This document shows, piece after piece, positions 25,737 through 35,261 of a DNA stretch of 60,355 bases. Every line of letters starts with the position of its first letter. The first letter of the stretch is position 1. The DNA is taken from NCBI GenBank assembly GCA_045628125.1, contig JAZQPA010000182.1, positions 1 through 60,355 of the forward strand, read 5' to 3'. The position numbers and the translations under genes are program-made. The DNA comes from Minthousia sp045628125 (lineage in GTDB: Bacteria > Bacteroidota > Bacteroidia > Bacteroidales > Bacteroidaceae). The notes beneath the pieces were generated by a model, which saw nothing but the letters and a program-made list of their open reading frames with translations, made no database searches and had not been told where the DNA came from.

Positions 25737-27210
25737 GACGAGGTCTTTGCTTATGCTTTGGTCGTCTGTTTTCCCTTGGCTCTTTATTCCCCCTCGGCTC
25801 TCTTGGGGCTTTAGGCTCTTGAGGTGTTGAGGATTCCTGATTATCTTTTGGAGCCACGTTTTCTTTTGGGTTGCGGTTCTCGTTTCCCTCATTTTCCTCT
25901 TTAGGGTTCCGGTGCTCCTGTGGCCCTCTGTTGCCTCGTTTGTCGCGTCGGTTCCTGTTGCTCCGGTTCTCACGTGGCTCCCGGTTCTGATGCTGATCAG
26001 TGGCATTCTCTGACGGGGTGCTCTCGGTGTTTTCTACTGGCACCTCTTGCTCCTTCTGAGGCTTGTTCTCTTTGGGCTCACGTGGTTCCTTGTTCTCGCG
26101 ACCATCTCTTGGCCCCCTATCACGACCTCTGTCTTTCTTCTTCTTAGACTTGCGCTTGTCAAAGCGGGTCAAATCTTCTTGCTCTGCCAAGTCAACAGGT
26201 CTTGAAGGACCATTTGAGGCTCCTTCTGCTTCCAGATTCTCTGGCTTCTCGCCAGCGCGGTTCATGTTCAGAATCTCAAAAGCACGACGGGCAGGAATGG
26301 TAACCAGATTAGCTGCAATATTCTTGTCAGATGAATAGGTGACCATACCGGTAAGAATGTCCGCCTTGAAGAAATAGAAGTCCCCATCCATAGTCTGAAG
26401 GACAATCTCACGTGAAGGTAACCGCTTGCTGGCTTCCACATAGGTGTCTACCTCATAGTTGATGCAACATTTCAACTTAGCACATTGACCGGCCAGTTTC
26501 TGAGGATTAAGCGAAATGTCCTGATAACGTGCTGCACCGGTAGAAACTGATACGAAATTCTTCATCCAAGTGGCGCAGCACATCTCTCGTCCGCAAGGAC
26601 CGATACCTCCGATACGGCCAGCTTCCTGACGCGCACCAATCTGCTTCATCTCAATCCTGACATGGAAGGCTGCAGCCAAATCCTTTATCAGCTGGCGGAA
26701 ATCCACACGTCCGTCAGCAATATAATAGAAAATAGCCTTATTGCCATCGCCTTGATACTCCACGTCGCCAATCTTCATTTCCAAACCTAAGTTCTTGGCA
26801 ATTTGTCGGCTGCGGATCATGGTATCCTGCTCACGGCTCTTGGCTTCCTCATATTTCTCCATATCCACCGGTTTTGCAATGCGGTAGATACGCTTGATAT
26901 CTGCTTCGTTTCGGATGTTTGCTTTTTTAATCTGAAGTAAGACCAAACGTCCGGTCAGGGTTACAGTACCGATGTCGTGGCCGGGGCTGGCTTCTACGGC
27001 TACGATATCTCCTTTCTTCAAATCAAGGTTATTGGTGTTGTGGTAATAACCTTTACGTGTATTTTTAAACTGCACTTCAACCAGATCTGTATATTGATCA
27101 TTCTCTGGAATATCTGCCAGCCAGTCGTATGTGTTCAGTTTATTATCTTGCCTTCCGCATCCTCTGCAGCAGATACCGCGTCCGGCAACATCATGCTTAA
27201 AATCTGCCAT
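25696..27210 (-). CDS. ricT: PSP1-domain protein RicT with long charged tail
   Basis: A 504-residue protein. Residues 1-330 match the PSP1 family (YaaT/RicT), including cysteine groups at 14, 15 and 18 (GICCRGCG) and further on (GREMCCATW, LKCCINYE). RicT in Bacillus is part of an Fe-S complex with RicA and RicF that affects RNA processing by RNase Y. From about residue 340 to the end there is a low-complexity tail rich in K, E, N, R and P, predicted disordered. The ATG at 27210 is chosen over one at 27234, since it avoids overlap with holB. The holB-ricT order is also found in Bacillus. Confidence 0.88.
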   Translation of the reverse strand: MADFKHDVAGRGICCRGCGRQDNKLNTYDWLADIPENDQYTDLVEVQFKNTRKGYYHNTNNLDLKKGDIVAVEASPGHDIGTVTLTGRLVLLQIKKANIRNEADIKRIYRIAKPVDMEKYEEAKSREQDTMIRSRQIAKNLGLEMKIGDVEYQGDGNKAIFYYIADGRVDFRQLIKDLAAAFHVRIEMKQIGARQEAGRIGGIGPCGREMCCATWMKNFVSVSTGAARYQDISLNPQKLAGQCAKLKCCINYEVDTYVEASKRLPSREIVLQTMDGDFYFFKADILTGMVTYSSDKNIAANLVTIPARRAFEILNMNRAGEKPENLEAEGASNGPSRPVDLAEQEDLTRFDKRKSKKKKDRGRDRGPRDGRENKEPREPKENKPQKEQEVPVENTESTPSENATDQHQNREPRENRSNRNRRDKRGNRGPQEHRNPKEENEGNENRNPKENVAPKDNQESSTPQEPKAPREPRGNKEPRENRRPKHKQRPRHENKPTENNKPQE

Positions 27211-27214
27211 ATTT

Positions 27215-28345
27215 TTATTGTATAAGAAGCACAATCATCTTTAGCGCAAAATCAAAGAATACCATCTTGGCATTCACATTCTGCTCGATGTGTCGCTGTG
27301 CTTCAGTTAATTCATCCATAATTCCCATCACATTCCGCTCGTTGATGAACCGTGCAAACTTGATTGAGAATTGGCTCTCAGTCTCGTTCATGTAGTTCAG
27401 ACGATCGTCGTGAAAGTTAAATATAAAGTTCTCTCTAACCAATTGTTGGCAATAGGTAAGAAAATTTTTCTGCCGTTCACGGCCCCAGGAAGCCACCTGC
27501 TCACTCCATTGTTTCATTTCCCGTACCTTGCGGGCATAAGCGAATCGCATCAACATCACAAACATATCAAAGAACAGAGCCTGATCCTGATTGATGTGAA
27601 TGGCTTCCAATGCCCGTAAATAACTGCCGTTGGCTATATGCCCGATACGTTTGGCGTCCGATTCCTTGATGCCAAGGTTCTGTTGCAGCTGCGCAGCGAT
27701 AAGACCTGCATCCAGACGCTTGAACTCTATCTGCTGGGTTCGGCTCCTGATGGTCTGTAACAGTTGCTCCGGTTGCTCGCTGGCCAGGATAAATACTGTT
27801 TTTGAAGGGGGCTCCTCCAATAATTTCAATATCTTGTTACTGCATTCTTCCTGCATTTTCTCGGGTAGCCAGATGATCATCACCTTATAACCGCCTTGGC
27901 TGGACATCAGCATCAGCTTATGCTGGATACTCTCGCTCTCCTGAGTGTAGATGGTGGCCTGTTGGTTTTCTGCTCCCATGGCTGATAACCAATGGTTCAG
28001 GTTGAAATAGGGCGTTTCCCCTAAAAGCTGACGCCACTCGGGTAGAAGATCATCGCAACTCGTCTTTTTGCCTGATGTCTTGCTTTTATTGACTACCGGA
28101 AATACGAAATGCAAATCCGGATGGCCCAATTGGTTAAACATCTTGCAACTGGGGCATTGGCCACAGGCATCATTGTCATTGGGATGCTGGCAGCACAGAT
28201 AGCGGGCATAGGCGATGGCCATAGCCAATTTACCGGTACCTTCTGGTCCGGTAAAGAGTAAAGCGTGGGCTACACGTCCCTCTCTCGCTTCCTTAATCAG
28301 GCGCCCCTTTACTTGTTCCTGTCCTATTACATCCCTAAAAAACAT
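27215..28345 (-). CDS. holB: DNA polymerase III delta' subunit
   Basis: A 376-residue clamp-loader ATPase-like protein. Walker A-like sequence is GPEGTGKL at 33-40, followed by a zinc-finger cysteine group (CCQHPNDNDACGQCPSC) near 50-67. Further on are the SQGGYKVMII-WLPEKM and LLEEPPSKTVFIL blocks typical of DnaX/HolB. It loads the sliding clamp at the replication fork. It lies 1 base after metF and 4 bases before ricT, in one minus-strand operon. Confidence 0.93.
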   Translation of the reverse strand: MFFRDVIGQEQVKGRLIKEAREGRVAHALLFTGPEGTGKLAMAIAYARYLCCQHPNDNDACGQCPSCKMFNQLGHPDLHFVFPVVNKSKTSGKKTSCDDLLPEWRQLLGETPYFNLNHWLSAMGAENQQATIYTQESESIQHKLMLMSSQGGYKVMIIWLPEKMQEECSNKILKLLEEPPSKTVFILASEQPEQLLQTIRSRTQQIEFKRLDAGLIAAQLQQNLGIKESDAKRIGHIANGSYLRALEAIHINQDQALFFDMFVMLMRFAYARKVREMKQWSEQVASWGRERQKNFLTYCQQLVRENFIFNFHDDRLNYMNETESQFSIKFARFINERNVMGIMDELTEAQRHIEQNVNAKMVFFDFALKMIVLLIQ

Positions 28346-28346
28346 A

Positions 28347-29300
28347 TCAGTAGATGTTTTTGGCTACGCAGGCAATGCTATCCACTGCACCGATGGTGTA
28401 GAAATGGATACTTGGCACTCCGTGTTTGATGAGTTCCTGACATTGTGCTGTGCACCATTCTATTCCTAGCTTTTTAGCATCCTCGTCATTCTTGCATTTT
28501 AATGCCTCACTTGCCAGTTCCTGGGGCAAATCCAGATGGAATGTCTTTGGAACAACGCTTAATTGACTCAGTTTGGCAAAAGGCTTAATGCCAGGAATGA
28601 TGGGAACATTGATACCTGCCTTTCGGGCACGGTCCACAAAGTCGAAGTATTTACGGTTGTCAAAGAACATCTGGGTCACGGCATATTGTGCTCCAGCCTC
28701 TACTTTCTTTTTCAGCCAGTATAGGTCCTGCTCGGCATTGGGCGATTCCTCATGTTTTTCAGGATAGCAGGCCACTCCGTACGAGAAATGTCCCGGTACC
28801 TTGATGATGGAACCGTCAATAAATCTTCCAGCATTGAAATCATTAATCTGATCCTGGAGGTCGATGGCATGTGATGGCCCATTGGGCTCTGGTGTGAACA
28901 CACGGTCCTCTTTGGCCTTGTCTCCACGCAGTACCAACAGGTCGTTTACACCAAGGAACTGTAAGTCCAGCAACATGTATTCAATGGACTCGCGGGTAAA
29001 ACCACTGCAAACCATGTGTGGCACCACCTTAATTCCATATCGGTTATGTATGGCTGCGGCTACAGCTACCGTTCCCGGACGTTTACGCTGTCGTTCGCGA
29101 ATAAAACGCCCGTCAGCATCTTCCCGGTAAACGTATTCGCTACGATGGGTAGTGATGTTGATATATTTGGGATCAAACTCCATCAGTTTGTCAATATTGC
29201 GGAACAACTGTTCGGTACCGTTACCTTTCAGTGGTGGCAATACTTCAAACGAAAAAGCCGTTTTATCCTCTTGGTGTATTAAATCAATAATACTATTCAT
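28347..29300 (-). CDS. metF: 5,10-methylenetetrahydrofolate reductase
   Basis: A 317-residue FAD-dependent TIM barrel. Conserved blocks include FSFEVLPP near 17 (the catalytic Glu of the family), YINITTHRSEYV near 47, LVLRGDKAKED near 122, and TQMFFDNRKYFDFV near 210. It reduces methylene-THF to methyl-THF for methionine synthesis. It is the first gene of the minus-strand unit metF-holB-ricT-gldH and has its own -7 box. Confidence 0.95.
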   Translation of the reverse strand: MNSIIDLIHQEDKTAFSFEVLPPLKGNGTEQLFRNIDKLMEFDPKYINITTHRSEYVYREDADGRFIRERQRKRPGTVAVAAAIHNRYGIKVVPHMVCSGFTRESIEYMLLDLQFLGVNDLLVLRGDKAKEDRVFTPEPNGPSHAIDLQDQINDFNAGRFIDGSIIKVPGHFSYGVACYPEKHEESPNAEQDLYWLKKKVEAGAQYAVTQMFFDNRKYFDFVDRARKAGINVPIIPGIKPFAKLSQLSVVPKTFHLDLPQELASEALKCKNDEDAKKLGIEWCTAQCQELIKHGVPSIHFYTIGAVDSIACVAKNIY

Positions 29301-29322
29301 ACTCTTCTTTGATTTCAGCGTA

Positions 29323-29330
29323 CAAAGATA
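29323..29330 (-). promoter_or_regulatory. -7 box for metF
   Basis: The minus strand reads TATCTTTG, 22 bases before the metF start codon. Confidence 0.5.
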
Positions 29331-29374
29331 GCATAAATTTGCCTCAAAAACGCCTTTTTATAAAGATTTTAGTT

Positions 29375-29382
29375 TAACTTTG
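29375..29382 (+). promoter_or_regulatory. -7 box for the nucleoside kinase
   Basis: TAACTTTG lies 26 bases before the start codon at 29409. This supports that start and argues that no longer 5' coding part has been lost. Confidence 0.6.
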
Positions 29383-29408
29383 TTGCCAAAACTGGAAATG
29401 TAGTACAC

Positions 29409-30374
29409 ATGAATTGGAACACTATCACAAGCCTTTCCAATGTAGAGGAACTGAACGAGGTAATCCATAATGGTTATGCCAAATTGTGGATACAGGTGGC
29501 AGAGGCGAATCAGGAGAAAAATATTGTAAAAATGACAGAGGAGATCGAGCGCCGTTTCCGCTCTGAAAATCCTGTGAGAATTGTTCTCATCACCGGACCA
29601 TCCAGCAGTGGTAAGACCACTTTCTGTAAGCGCTTGAGTATTCAGTTGCTGACTTGTGGAATTAAGCCCATTTCTTTTTCTACAGACGATTATTTTGTGA
29701 ATCGTGAGGATACCCCTAAGTTCCCTGACGGCCGTTATGATTTTGATAATATCCAGGCCATGGATCTGGCATTGCTGGATCATGATCTTCAGGCTCTTTT
29801 GGCCGGTGAGGAGGTTTGCACACCTACTTACAACTTTACCACTGGTAAACGGGAGTACAGAGGTAATCACATCAAGATGGACAGTGAGACGGTTCTGATT
29901 ATTGAAGGAATCCATGCGCTTAATCCTTTGCTTACCAGTCAGTTGCCTGAAAATGTAAAATATAAGATATATATTGCGGTAATGACAGATATGGCCTTAA
30001 GTGATGGGACAGTTTTCCCTATGCAGGATATCCGTCTTTTGCGTCGCATTATCCGTGACAGCAACAAGGGGGCTTTTACAGCCGAACAAACCATCAAGCA
30101 GTGGCCATCTGTGTGTGAAGGTGAGAAGATTTGGATAGAACCTTTCCAGAAAGAAGCCATGGCTCACTTTAATACCACCATCAATCTGGAACTGGCAGTC
30201 ATGCGCAGCAAGGCAGAACCTTTATTGGCTGCTGTCCCTGCAGAAAGTGAGGCTTATCCGGTAGCCCAGCGATTGCTGAAGGCCATTCAAGGCTTTGAGT
30301 ATGTGTCGGATGAGGATATTCCGCGAACTTCTCTGTTGCGAGAGTTCTTGGGTGGAAGCGGGTTTAATTACTGA
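29409..30374 (+). CDS. Uridine kinase-like nucleoside kinase, short form
   Basis: A 321-residue P-loop kinase of the phosphoribulokinase/uridine kinase family: GPSSSGKTT at 63-71, then STDDYFVNREDTP near 97 and IEGIHALNP near 165. The common Bacteroidales nucleoside kinase has about 550 residues, with an N-terminal TGS and tRNA-synthetase-like editing domain. Here only the linker (VEELNEVI...AEANQEKNIV) and kinase domain exist. The upstream DNA holds the promoter and metF start rather than a missing domain. It likely phosphorylates uridine or a related nucleoside or sugar. Confidence 0.85.
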   Translation: MNWNTITSLSNVEELNEVIHNGYAKLWIQVAEANQEKNIVKMTEEIERRFRSENPVRIVLITGPSSSGKTTFCKRLSIQLLTCGIKPISFSTDDYFVNREDTPKFPDGRYDFDNIQAMDLALLDHDLQALLAGEEVCTPTYNFTTGKREYRGNHIKMDSETVLIIEGIHALNPLLTSQLPENVKYKIYIAVMTDMALSDGTVFPMQDIRLLRRIIRDSNKGAFTAEQTIKQWPSVCEGEKIWIEPFQKEAMAHFNTTINLELAVMRSKAEPLLAAVPAESEAYPVAQRLLKAIQGFEYVSDEDIPRTSLLREFLGGSGFNY

Positions 30375-30406
30375 ATAAATGATAACAAGAAAATAAAACA
30401 GGAAAG

Positions 30407-33304
30407 ATGAAACTGACAAAAACACTTATCGGCCTGTTGCTCGTCGGGGCAATGGCTGTGTCATGTGCTCCTCAGGGCGATGACAATCAAGTTCTTGTGA
30501 AAGTGGAGAATCCTTCTGAAAACGGAGCGAAACTGGTGAGTTTACAGGTGGTAAACGATTATATCATCCGTGTCCGCGCCACTCATGAGGATGTTTTGCC
30601 ACAGAAGAAACCAAGTTTGATGGTTGTACCTCAGGATGCTAAACCTGAGTATACCGTAACCGAAAAGGACGGCAAGGTTATTGTTGCTGCAAAAGGAGTG
30701 ACCGCCATTGTTGACAAGTCAAATGGCCGTGTGGAATTCTTTGATGCACAGGGCAAAGCACTGCTTAAGGAAACCGCAGAGAATGGAAAGACATTTGAGC
30801 CATTCTGCGTTCCGGAACGCGAGATTGGTGTGGGTACACTGACCGATGAGCAGCGAAATGCCTGGACCTGGCACGTACAGTTCGACAGCCCTGATGATGA
30901 GGCTTTCTACGGATTGGGACAGCACCAGTCAGAGGAGTATAACATGAAGGGAAAGAACGAGGACCTGTTCCAGTACAATACCAAGGTTGCTGTTCCTTTC
31001 GTGATGAGTAATAAGAATTATGGTATTTTATGGGACAGCTATTCTTACTGCCGTTGGGGAAATCCGAATGATTACCTGCAGTTGCACAAGGCCTTTACCC
31101 TGTATGATAAGGATGGAAATCAGGGACATTTGACCGGTACCTATACCGATGCAAAGGGAAAGACACTGGTGCAGAATGAAGATAGCTTGTATTATGAACA
31201 TGCTTTCGCTATGGATGGTCTGCCTAAGGATATTAATCTGGATGGGGCAAAGGTGGTATATGAAGGCTATCTGGAATCACCAACTACTTCCAACTACCAT
31301 TTCATTCTGTATTATGCAGGTTATACTAAGGTTTTCATCAACAATCAGCAAGTTGTTGCTGAGCGTTGGCGTACAGCCTGGAACCCGAATGCTTGGAAGT
31401 TTGATTGTCCGCTCACTCAGGGCCAGAAGACCCCAATCCGTATTGAGTGGGAACCTGATGGTGGCACCTCATATTGCGGATTGCGTGCGGCAGTGCCTCA
31501 AACCGAGGAGGAGCAGGGCCGTCTGAGTGTCTGGAGTGAGATGGCCCGTGATATGGATTACTATTTCATTGCCGGAAACGATATGGATCAGGTTATCAGC
31601 GGTTACCGTACCCTGACTGGTAAGGCACAGGTTATGCCTAAATGGGTGTTGGGTTACTGGCAGAGCCGTGAGCGCTATAAAACTTCAGGTGAGGTGGAGA
31701 GCACCCTGGCTGAGTTCCGTAAGCGCCATATCCCAGTGGACAACATTGTTCAGGACTGGTACTACTGGCCTTTGGATTCATGGGGTGACCATGAGTTTGA
31801 GGCTTCACGTTATCCAAATCCTCAGGCTATGATTGATAGTGTTCATGCCATGCATGGACGTTTCATGATTTCTGTATGGCCTAAGTTCTATTGCACTACC
31901 AATAACTATAAGGAATTGGATAAGAACGGATGGATTTACGGTCAGGCAGTGAAGGACAGCATCTATGACTGGTTGGGCTTTATGGGCTCATTCTACGATG
32001 CTTATGATCCAGGTGCTCGTGCTATGTTCTGGCGCCAGATGGACGAGAAACTGTATTCAAAATATAACCAGGGTGTTGATGCCTGGTGGATGGATGCCAG
32101 TGAGCCAAATGTACGTGACTGTACTCCAATGTGGTATCGCAAGGCGTTGAGCGGTCCTACCGCTCTGGGTTCAAGTACCGAGTATTTCAATGCTTATTCC
32201 ATTGTCAATGCAGATGCTATCTATAACGGCCAGCGTAGTGTGAATCCAAACCAGCGCGTGTTCCTGCTGACCCGTAGCGGTTTTGCCGGTGAACAGCGTT
32301 ACAGCACTGCTACCTGGAGTGGCGATATCGGAACCCGTTGGGAGGATATGCGTGCTCAGATGACTGCCGGTATGAACTACAGCATGAGTGGTATCCCATT
32401 CTGGGGAATGGATAACGGTGGTTTCTGCGTGGAGAGACGTTATGTGGCGGCTCAGACCATCTTCGACCAGACAGGTGTAGAGAATGAGGATTTGAAGGAA
32501 TGGAGAGAGCTTCAGGCCCGATGGAACCAGTTCGGTTGCTTTGTTCCTTTGTATCGTGCTCACGGCCAGTGGCCATTGCGTGAGATATGGAACATTGCAC
32601 CAGATAACCATCCAGCTTATCAGTCTTTTGTTTATTATGATAATCTTCGTTACCATCTGATGCCATACCTGTATTCTTTGGCTGGTTGGGCTCACTTCAA
32701 GGATTATACCCTGATGCGTGGCTTGGTTATGGATTTTGGAAAGGATGCTAAGGTGAACAACATTGCTGATCAGTGGATGTTCGGTCCTGCATTGATGGCT
32801 TGTCCTGTAGGCTATTACAAGGCTCGTACCCGTGATGTTTACTTCCCTTCTACCTGTGGATGGTATGATCTGTATACTGGTGCATACATTGATGGTGGCC
32901 AGAAGAAGACCGTGGATGCTCCTTACGACCGTATCCCTGTTTATGTTCGCGAGGGTGCGATCATACCTTTCGGTCCTGCGATGGAATGGAGCGATGAAAA
33001 GCCTGCAGAATTGGTTAACCTGTATGTATACCAGGGTGCTGACGGTCAGTTCCAGTTGTACGAGGATGAGGGTACCAACTACAATTATGAGAAGGGTGCT
33101 TATGCTACTATCGATATCCAGTACAACGATGCCGCTAAGACGTTGACCATCGGTAAGCGTCAGGGCGAGTTCAAGGGAATGTTGAAGAACCGCCGTTTCA
33201 ATGTAGTGGTTGTCTCAAAAGATAAGCCAATGAACCTGAACCTGGAGAATCCAGAGGGCAAGTTGATAGAATATAAGGGTGAGACTGTTACAGTCAACCT
33301 TTAA
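30407..33304 (+). CDS. Glycoside hydrolase family 31 with PA14 insertion, lipoprotein (alpha-xylosidase-like)
   Basis: A 965-residue lipoprotein (signal MKLTKTLIGLLLVGAMAVSC). After an N-terminal galactose-mutarotase-like domain comes a PA14-type insertion (about 230-365, with YEGYLESPTTSNYHF and GYTKVFINNQ). Next is the GH31 barrel, with nucleophile D563 in WWMDASEPN and acid/base D640 in WSGDIGTRW, and then C-terminal beta domains. The PA14 insertion and the WMDASEP motif recall alpha-xylosidases of xyloglucan loci such as BoGH31A of Bacteroides ovatus. Alpha-glucosidase activity remains possible. No SusCD pair is adjacent. Confidence 0.87.
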   Translation: MKLTKTLIGLLLVGAMAVSCAPQGDDNQVLVKVENPSENGAKLVSLQVVNDYIIRVRATHEDVLPQKKPSLMVVPQDAKPEYTVTEKDGKVIVAAKGVTAIVDKSNGRVEFFDAQGKALLKETAENGKTFEPFCVPEREIGVGTLTDEQRNAWTWHVQFDSPDDEAFYGLGQHQSEEYNMKGKNEDLFQYNTKVAVPFVMSNKNYGILWDSYSYCRWGNPNDYLQLHKAFTLYDKDGNQGHLTGTYTDAKGKTLVQNEDSLYYEHAFAMDGLPKDINLDGAKVVYEGYLESPTTSNYHFILYYAGYTKVFINNQQVVAERWRTAWNPNAWKFDCPLTQGQKTPIRIEWEPDGGTSYCGLRAAVPQTEEEQGRLSVWSEMARDMDYYFIAGNDMDQVISGYRTLTGKAQVMPKWVLGYWQSRERYKTSGEVESTLAEFRKRHIPVDNIVQDWYYWPLDSWGDHEFEASRYPNPQAMIDSVHAMHGRFMISVWPKFYCTTNNYKELDKNGWIYGQAVKDSIYDWLGFMGSFYDAYDPGARAMFWRQMDEKLYSKYNQGVDAWWMDASEPNVRDCTPMWYRKALSGPTALGSSTEYFNAYSIVNADAIYNGQRSVNPNQRVFLLTRSGFAGEQRYSTATWSGDIGTRWEDMRAQMTAGMNYSMSGIPFWGMDNGGFCVERRYVAAQTIFDQTGVENEDLKEWRELQARWNQFGCFVPLYRAHGQWPLREIWNIAPDNHPAYQSFVYYDNLRYHLMPYLYSLAGWAHFKDYTLMRGLVMDFGKDAKVNNIADQWMFGPALMACPVGYYKARTRDVYFPSTCGWYDLYTGAYIDGGQKKTVDAPYDRIPVYVREGAIIPFGPAMEWSDEKPAELVNLYVYQGADGQFQLYEDEGTNYNYEKGAYATIDIQYNDAAKTLTIGKRQGEFKGMLKNRRFNVVVVSKDKPMNLNLENPEGKLIEYKGETVTVNL

Positions 33305-33307
33305 ATA

Positions 33308-33342
33308 AAAAAGAGGCGCTTGAACAAGCGCCTCTTTTTTTA
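33308..33342 (+). terminator. Intrinsic terminator after the GH31 gene, bidirectional
   Basis: The 11-bp stem at 33312-33322 / 33325-33335 (core GAGGCGCTTG) has a 2-base loop, an A-run before and seven T after. It also serves the convergent DUF6377 gene. Confidence 0.92.
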
Positions 33343-35043
33343 TATCACAGTTGCTTTGCCGATGGCCTGAACCGCTTCGGCAAATTCTTTTTTGTCTGTC
33401 ATCAGGGCGTGATTCCTTACTCTCAACCGGTAATTGTATACGGTCTGAGCAGAACAGTGCAGGAACTCTGCAATCTTCACACAATCGGTTATGCCTAATT
33501 TTACCAGGGCAAAGATACGCAACTCGGTATTCAGACCTTCACCCTCTTTCAGGTTGAACTGGTAGTCGGGTTGCAGAAGATTGTTGAAATCGGCAACGAA
33601 ATTAGGATAGACATTCAGGAATATAGCGTCAAAGTTCTGATAGAACTCTTTCAATTCACTTTGAGCCACAGTCGATGAATCGGTCATCGTTTTAATCTCG
33701 TTGAACATATTTGTTTTAGCCTTTCGGTTGATGTCTTTGCGGAACTCATCCAATTTGCTGATGTAATTGGAACAGATGCTGAATACATAGCCAATGTATT
33801 CTTCTTTTATATAGTTGGCTTCCTGCAACTTGGTGTTTAGGGCAACAAGTTTGGTGTTGGCATCCTCCAGTTCACTATGAGTGGTATTCAGTTCCTTTTG
33901 GGCTTTCTCCAGTTCTGTCACGTTCCGTTCCAAAAGGATGTTCTTCTCATTTAGTTCCTGACGGCTGTTCCGTTGCTTAAACATGAAGCGTACAATTATG
34001 CAGACAGCGACAAAGAGGATAACGGCCATGCAACCTACGGCAATGAGCATTCTTTGGGAAAATACGTTCTGTGCCTTTCCCCGTTCAATATAGGCTTTGA
34101 AGATGTTTTCCTGAATGGCGGTCAATCTAAGCAGATGCACGCGGTTTCCGTAGGTCCTGATGATGTTCAGGCAGTTGGTGATGTACTGATAAGCATGGTC
34201 CAGATCGCCCACCTCAAAAAGAGCCTGACTCAGTTCGTCTAGCGAATCAATATCGGAATTGGTGGCATGAATATCGGCAATGGCGGCACGCGCCAAATTT
34301 TGAATATATCCGTCTTTGTTGTTTACACCATTGTACAAATAGGCCAGCACAACAGCATTCATAGCATCAGAGCGGGTTGAAAGAGAAGAGTTGGCCAGTT
34401 CATGCTCTAATGCCTGAATAAGTTCTTCTTTTTCTTTCCGTTCCTGAACCTGCCCACCTTTATGCCGTAAATAATCCGGATGATCATGTCGCATAATGGC
34501 TAAAAGTGAATCGCGGAACATAAAGCACTGTTGGCTGTATTGTTTCTGAATGTCAGGCGAACCGTCCGAGTATTGAGCTAGACGCATATAAAGTGCAAAC
34601 ATGAAATCGTAGAATTCCACCTTGTGGTCTTCGGTCAATGAGGTGCGTATTTCCTTAGACAGTCTGTCTGCCTGAGCCAGAAAACCGGTATTGACAAGTA
34701 GCATTCCTTTCTTGATGTTCCATTCTGTTTCCCAATCCGGATTTCCTAATTTTTGGGCGATGCTCAGATTTAAGTCGACATACTTGTGGGCAGAGTCGGA
34801 ATCATACGTGAAGTATTCGCTGTAAAGCTTACTGTAATCCCAGAACCGCTCCTCGTCCGAGGTGCGTTTGGAGGCGGCTTCCTTGTAGGATTCTATTCTC
34901 AAAAGTTTATTTTGTTCATACTGTCCTCTCAGGGGCAGGATTGAATCTAATTGGGCTAGTATCTTTGCGGTCTTCTGATTGTATGGGGCGCCAAAACTGT
35001 TTATGGCGCAGAACATCATCAGAAAGAGAAGCATATTCTTCAT
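33340..35043 (-). CDS. DUF6377-type membrane regulator with TPR-like sensor and HTH
   Basis: A 567-residue protein starting with a signal sequence (MKNMLLFLMMFCAINSFGAP). A helical, TPR-like periplasmic region (about 20-325) is followed by one membrane helix (about 331-354) and a coiled coil (about 355-420). The C-terminal winged or LuxR-like helix-turn-helix (about 509-544) reads KLGITDCVKIAEFLHCSAQTV. This is the layout of Bacteroidetes one-component membrane regulators (DUF6377), which probably sense an envelope signal and bind DNA directly. Likely targets are the neighbouring GH31 or S9 genes or the gap at 35.1-35.4 kb (inference). The ATG at 35043 is preferred because the promoter lies just upstream. 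Confidence 0.82.
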   Translation of the reverse strand: MKNMLLFLMMFCAINSFGAPYNQKTAKILAQLDSILPLRGQYEQNKLLRIESYKEAASKRTSDEERFWDYSKLYSEYFTYDSDSAHKYVDLNLSIAQKLGNPDWETEWNIKKGMLLVNTGFLAQADRLSKEIRTSLTEDHKVEFYDFMFALYMRLAQYSDGSPDIQKQYSQQCFMFRDSLLAIMRHDHPDYLRHKGGQVQERKEKEELIQALEHELANSSLSTRSDAMNAVVLAYLYNGVNNKDGYIQNLARAAIADIHATNSDIDSLDELSQALFEVGDLDHAYQYITNCLNIIRTYGNRVHLLRLTAIQENIFKAYIERGKAQNVFSQRMLIAVGCMAVILFVAVCIIVRFMFKQRNSRQELNEKNILLERNVTELEKAQKELNTTHSELEDANTKLVALNTKLQEANYIKEEYIGYVFSICSNYISKLDEFRKDINRKAKTNMFNEIKTMTDSSTVAQSELKEFYQNFDAIFLNVYPNFVADFNNLLQPDYQFNLKEGEGLNTELRIFALVKLGITDCVKIAEFLHCSAQTVYNYRLRVRNHALMTDKKEFAEAVQAIGKATVI

Positions 35044-35067
35044 GGTGAGTAAAATTTTTACAATGTG

Positions 35068-35099
35068 CAAAGTTAGAAAAAAGTGACTAATGTAGCAAA
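35068..35099 (-). promoter_or_regulatory. Promoter of the DUF6377 regulator
   Basis: On the minus strand TTTG (35096-35099), 20 bases, then TAACTTTG (35068-35075): a full consensus match 25 bases before the start codon. Confidence 0.7.
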
Positions 35100-35249
35100 A
35101 AAACGGCAATAAATCCAATATATGGCATCAAACGGGTTTTCATAATATCTACTTTTTGATTTGTTTAATGCGTTGTTTATTAATAAAATATATTTTTATA
35201 AATCTACTTACATATTTTACATTGGTATGGGTTAATGCTATTGTCATAT

Positions 35250-35257
35250 TAACTTTG
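35250..35257 (+). promoter_or_regulatory. -7 box of a candidate small RNA
   Basis: TAACTTTG followed by GCACCC. It lies far (205 bases) from the next gene, which has its own -7 box. The -33 region is weak. Confidence 0.5.
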
Positions 35258-35261
35258 CACC

